The position numbers and the translations under genes were made by a program. Under the pieces are notes generated by a model. The model was not told where the DNA came from. It saw only the letters and a list, made by a program, of their open reading frames with translations, and made no database searches. Positions 59,601 to 64,000 of a DNA stretch of 64,000 nucleotides are shown in pieces; the first letter of the stretch is position 1; each line of letters begins with the position of its first letter. Source of the stretch: Benincasa hispida (taxonomy: Eukaryota; Streptophyta; Magnoliopsida; Cucurbitales; Cucurbitaceae); NCBI RefSeq assembly GCF_009727055.1, contig NC_052349.1, positions 41,410,735 through 41,474,734 on the forward strand, in the 5' to 3' direction.

Positions 59601-61152
59601 CAAGTGCTTGAAGGCAACTATTTCTGTCGTAAGACGTAAATAAAGATAAATCTCATACCTGAGCTCTGTTTCTGAGTCTGATCATTTGTAGGAGGTGAAG
59701 GTGCTGATTGCGAAGCTGGCTGAAAAAATGAACTGCTGACAGACATTGTCTCGACTACAAGATCAGGATCCTGCATATCAATTGAATTGCAGCAGTTAAA
59801 TTGCTTTCCTTTAAGTAAAATAAAATTCAAAAAGGAAACTATGGATAAATAACCTGTCTCCTCCAAGGGAAAGACAACATTGAATAACAATGGCTATGAT
59901 GTAGTGTGTTAGTTTTAATAATTTGGTTTAATTTTTTAACTTTTAGTTTCCTAAATACTTGTTATTTGTTAAACCCTGTCCTAAAGAGTAATCTTAAATA
60001 TTAGCATACTTTTGAATCATAATAAAAACTTTAAAGTTATTTAGGAGAATTCTTTTCTTTGTGATATAGGCTACACCAGACTAAGCAGGCTATAAGAAAC
60101 TCTCCTTATTCCTCTATAGATTTCGTTCTCTCTTTCCTTTTCACGACTCATTTTTACCCAATTATATGTCCTTTAAAAAAAAGATAAATAAATAAATAAA
60201 AAGTAAAACCATCACAGACATCAACCTAATTAGTGTTGAGCCATTCAAATTTTCATGACGTAATCATATGAATTTGTACAAAAACAAGAAATTTCAGATA
60301 TTTGCACCAGCTGATGTATACAAAGGGAATGATAATTGATGTATAAATGACACATTTAACACAGCACTCATAAAAACATGATTAATCCAAAAATCTAATA
60401 AAAGACCACTAAAAACATAAAACATGTACACATGAACGATCACTGATGAAATCACAGTGAAAGCAGACGATCACTCAATGAAGCAAACAAATCCAATCAA
60501 CCAACCAGAATCCTAGATATATCAGAGTATATACCAAAAGGCACGTGTCATAAATTTCAGCAGATTAAGAAGATCCTAGAACAATCACACCATATATGCA
60601 CAGCTCAACAACTAATTAAGGAAAAAAGAAATCCCCATTAGAGTAATTCAAAAGAGCAAGTTAATTAACAATCAGAATTGAAAGGAACAAAGAAAATGCA
60701 GAAGAAGTAACAAAGGAACGATCTCGAAAAGCAACAGAGTCCAAGCAAAACAACACAGTCGGCAATCAAAACAAAAAACCCAATTACAAAAACAAAAAAT
60801 TAACAAAAATCCATCATGAAAATCAAGAAACCCCAATAAAGGGTGTCCAACAAAGAAGGAAAAAATAGGGAAAACAACCAATAAACTCGATCATTTCACA
60901 GACATCAACAATCAAACTACACAGAAAAGAAAGGGCAGTTGCAATTAGATTGAGAGAAAGAGAGAGAGAACAAACGATGTAACGTTGATAGAATTTGCGT
61001 TTGAAATGATCGATGACGTCGGAGCGAGAAACCATGCTGGGAGGAATGAGACTGTTGGACCAGTAGTCGGTCCATCGGGAGTCGTTGTCGTAGTCGTATG
61101 CAGCCGCCGCAATTCGCTTAAACCTCTGAGTTTCTTCGCTGGTTTCCCCCAT
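56686..61152 (-). CDS. TMEM33/Pom33-family ER membrane protein, 9 exons, 335 aa
   Basis: Exons in coding order: 60976-61152, 59659-59770, 59433-59512, 58845-58970, 58654-58774, 58466-58550, 57080-57193, 56955-56994, 56686-56838. All introns are GT-AG and the frame is continuous from ATG to TAG. The product has a soluble N-terminus (MGETSEETQRFKRIAAAAYD, then WTDYWSNSLIPP) and a Ser/Pro/Gln-rich linker (about 65-96). Hydrophobic segments lie near 115-135, 146-165, 176-215 and 255-273. SHRAYRLSIMGTACSSLFSL, FVQTFMYWQLLKLMYHFPM and a basic C-terminus (GRKVNPFVRRFLPFLKP) match the TMEM33/Pom33/Tts1 family layout. Yeast and human members act in ER shaping, stress responses and nuclear-pore distribution; the plant role is less clear. 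The ATG has a strong context (AAAATGG). The gene looks intact. Confidence 0.88.
57343..57362. repeat. (AC)10 microsatellite in TMEM33-like intron 6
   Basis: Twenty bases of alternating AC within the intron between exons 6 and 7. Confidence 0.9.
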
Positions 61153-61351
61153 TTTCCTCTTTTTCTTTCTCTGTGCGTGTGACTGTGCGAGCAGAAGAAG
61201 ACGAAGGATGACTCGTTTCTTCAACTTTTAACGTCGATCATTTCATTCTCTTCCCCGCCGATGTTTCTTCCTTCTATGATAACATCCAATCCTGCACTTT
61301 AAACGCCGTCGTTTTCTTCCTTATACGGTTAAATCACTTTTTCCTTGCGAG

Positions 61352-61359
61352 TTACGTCA
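61352..61359. promoter_or_regulatory. bZIP-type TGACGTAA site upstream of the TMEM33-like gene
   Basis: ttacgtca (TGACGTAA on the gene's strand) lies 200 bp upstream of the start codon. TGACG/ACGT cores are bound by TGA and other bZIP factors, including ER-stress bZIPs, which would suit an ER protein. A single 8-mer is weak evidence. Confidence 0.35.
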
Positions 61360-61364
61360 CGCGC

Positions 61365-62929
61365 ATTCCATTTTTTTTGTTGGGTTAAATTTTTGTTTTG
61401 ATATTGGATTTATTTTAGGTTAAATTATAAATAAATACCCTTCGAACTTTGTCTTCAAAATATTCCTATATTTTTAAAAATTATAATCTTATCCCTTTAA
61501 CTTCCATAAATGTTTCAAAACTATTCTTTAAAATTTCAAACAAAAATAAAAATTTAGAGCTCTACAAAGATGACGATGTAATGATTCAATTCGTTTCATC
61601 ATTTCACATCTCAATTTTTGTCCTAATTCTAAGGAATTTCTACTCCAATAATATTTTCGAAACATTTATAAAAGTTCAAGGATAATATTAAAACTTTTGA
61701 AAATATAAGCATATTTTTAAATAAATGGCAAAGTTCGAGGATATTTTTTATATATATAGTTTAACCTTAATTTTACTTCTTATATTTAGTTGTCCAATTT
61801 TAGTCCATGTATTTTTAATTAATCTAAATTTAAGATTTATGAAAAATATATAGGTAATATTAAATAAATCTCAAAATATATAGACCAAAATATATTTCAA
61901 TCAATTGAATTTTAAACTAATACATATTGGTAATCTCTATGAAGTTGAAGGTATAATTATGTTGCAATCTCCTCTATTTAAAACTATAATATTTTTATGA
62001 TAAAATGTTGAAATTATTATATTGTAAAAAATTTGTTTAAAGTTAACAATATAATAAAAGAAATTCCAAGGTTCAAATGAATGTATTCTTTTTTAAAAAT
62101 TAAAATTTTAGCAAGGTATCAAATTTTATTGTATTAGATGTATCAATTATTGTTCACAACTTTCAATTTCACCCTTTTGCATTTTCTTTTTCCTTTTTAC
62201 AACACCCTATTGCACTTTAAACTTTAAAAGACAGCAATTTTCAACGTCTTATAGAAGGCTTTGGTTTTAACATTTGTTCCATAAAAATAAATCAAAGTCA
62301 TGCAAAATTCCTTATCTTCATTCTTGCCCCAACTCATTCAATTCTTCCTTGTGGCAAAAAATGAATGGGATTGAATTGAGATTGAATTGGAATTAAGAAT
62401 CTTTTTGATACGAGAATTCTTAATTCTCAATCGCTAAAACCCTCAAATCATTTGGATTTCAACCCTAAGGATTGGGTTAAATACGGATTGCCTTAAGATC
62501 AAAACTCTCTAGACAAAGAACAAGTTTCTGAGTCTTAAATTCGAACACTCTACGAGATAAGATGATCAATCCCACTTGAATGTTCTTTGTATACAATTCA
62601 ACATATGAATTACAAAATTCAAGAAGTTCTCTTGGCTAAACTTGAAAGAAGCCCAATGGTCAAAACTTAATTCATCGTGATCTACCTACATAACCTAATG
62701 GCAAGACTTAATATAGCCTCCCATCATAACAAAAATTACAAAGTTACTCCTACTTAATATGTCATAAAATTGATAAATTTGGGGGGGAAAAACCAAAATT
62801 ACATCAAAGTTATTAAATAAAATAGAAATAATAATTTGATGCCTTGGACGGCTCATATCATATACACTTAGAATATCATGTTTATAAAATGATACACAAA
62901 TATTTTACTTCAAAATACTTTATTGATTG
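61365..62929. other. AT-rich intergenic region
   Basis: No gene or element can be named. 62340-62870 has somewhat higher complexity ('gtatacaattcaacatatgaattac' and similar) and may be an old mobile-element remnant, but no coding match is visible. Confidence 0.45.
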
Positions 62930-63229
62930 AATGTCGATTGATGTTAGATATACTGCTGATATACTATTGATAAATTTGAAAGTTTGTTTGACATTTGTTA
63001 TGTTACCAATATATTATTGATAATTTTGAAAGTTGATTGGTGTGTGATATATTGTTGATATATTATTGATATTTTTTTTAAAGTTCCTTGATATGTATTG
63101 ATATATTACTAATATAATGTTGATACACTTAGTTGATTGGTATGTGATATACTGTTGGCATACTATTGATATTCTTGAAAGTTATTTGTTATGTAATAAT
63201 ATAAATTGATATACTATTGATGTACTAGT
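62930..63229. repeat. degenerate minisatellite, ~50-bp unit, about 6 copies
   Basis: Successive units built on 'gatatactattgata..ttgaaagttgattg' with many substitutions. It lies directly against the LTR that begins at 63230. Confidence 0.65.
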
Positions 63230-64000
63230 TGTTGGAATACAGAAACATGCAGCTGAAGAAAAAAGGATCATTAAATATTCTCATTCATCAATTTTGACAT
63301 CAAAATAAGCATGTTCACAAAGAATTAAGAGGGTTTCAACATATACCTTTGAAGAACCTCTTGAATCTTGATCTTCAACTGCAATCTCTTTTTCCTTTGA
63401 TTGTGAACCACCACAAGGTCTTCCCTACTATTCTCTTGAAGCCTTAGATTGAGTTGTGGGACTCAAAAACAATCTTGAATTATGGAAAAATGGAGAGGAC
63501 TGGTTTATCAAGGTTGAAGATCTTTCTCAACAATTTCAGTCAATTGCATCAGTTTTTTCACTCAATTAAGAGTTGTTTTATTACATGACTCTCATGCAAA
63601 ACTGATCACCACAAGTGATTCCAGCTCCTCCTTGAATTTGGTGGTGGAATTATGTGCAAGTGGGAAAATCCCACATTTGGATTTTCCCATTTTCAATTTC
63701 CTTTTTTAAAAAAAAAAATTGAAATTGATTTCAAAATCAAAACTTTTTCTAATTTTAATTCTTTAATTAAAATTGAAATTTTATTAATTTTACAAAAATT
63801 AATTCAATAATCAATTTTTCTAATAAAATTAATAATTAATAATTAATTAAATAATTTAATATCAAATATTAGGTTAATTTGTCACCAATTTCATTACCAT
63901 TAATCCCTATTCATGAAATTAATATATAAATCATATTTATATATTAATTGATTCTCCAATGACTTTTACATCCAAATCACATATAATTACTAATTCCCTT
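63230..64000 (-). repeat. LTR fragment running off the right edge
   Basis: Starts tgttggaatacag (sense ...CA end). It contains a 'ttgaagaacc'/'gattgtgaaccaccacaagg'-like block and an AT-rich tail ending in 'atcacatataattactaattccct', echoing the layout of the A/B/D LTRs. No internal retroelement sequence lies to its left, so this is the outer end of a minus-strand element's 3' LTR, or a solo LTR. Confidence 0.6.

Noticed and set aside
61153..61224. N-terminal extension of the TMEM33-like protein (KKRVILRLLLLAQSHAQ...)
   Set aside because: The upstream in-frame start is TTG, not ATG. The first real ATG is at 61152 and has a strong context.
62930..63229. CRISPR-like array
   Set aside because: Units are contiguous and degenerate, with no unique spacers, in a plant nuclear context.

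Overview
This is a stretch of plant (dicot) nuclear DNA. It holds two intact, intron-rich host genes, both on the minus strand, in an AT-rich background filled with LTR retrotransposons. The host genes encode an isoprenylcysteine alpha-carbonyl methylesterase (ICME; 11 exons, 426 aa, 25823-31750) and a TMEM33/Pom33-family membrane protein (9 exons, 335 aa, 56686-61152). Every exon joins the next in frame at GT-AG borders in my hand-built models. The Ty1/copia coding sequences resemble elements I remember from cucurbit genomes. That makes a cucurbit likely, but this is inference from memory, not proof.

Layout. 1-7817: minus-strand Ty1/copia element A, running off the left edge, with RNase H, RT, integrase, protease and gag remnants, a long leader and an LTR. 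7818-10190: gene-free repeat sequence of unrecognised family. 10190-22390: minus-strand copia element B of the same family, split by a Ty3/gypsy element (12939-19076) flanked by a perfect 5-bp target duplication. The gypsy element has lost its integrase and most of one LTR. 22391-25822: AT-rich intergenic DNA with an exact 82-bp tandem duplication. 25823-31750: ICME gene, with a palindromic pair of ABRE/G-box motifs upstream. 32466-36172: 3' part of a different, TNT1-like copia element (C). 36173-38375: two head-to-head fragments of the A/B/D-family LTR, with one undetermined base.

38376-42280 is a strikingly indel-rich second version of sequence that recurs cleanly at 44636-47800. It contains blocks of A-rich, C-rich and TG-rich low-complexity sequence where coding or LTR sequence should be. 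The best explanation is unpolished long-read or gap-fill sequence. 41795-49453: plus-strand copia element D of the A/B family. 49454-50743: older LTR fragment into which D appears to have inserted. 50800-51250: degenerate two-exon fragment that may derive from a plant-mobile-domain protein. 51250-56685: AT-rich intergenic DNA. 56686-61152: TMEM33-like gene. 62930-63229: degenerate minisatellite. 63230-64000: start of another minus-strand LTR that leaves the window.

ICME removes the carboxyl-methyl group from prenylated proteins at the ER/endomembranes. TMEM33/Pom33 proteins sit in the ER and nuclear envelope. Nothing suggests the two genes work together beyond being neighbours. I found no RNA genes, CRISPR arrays or clearly novel multi-gene system. 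The most useful observations are the probable assembly artefact, the datable nested insertion, the ABRE palindrome and the structured retrotransposon leaders.
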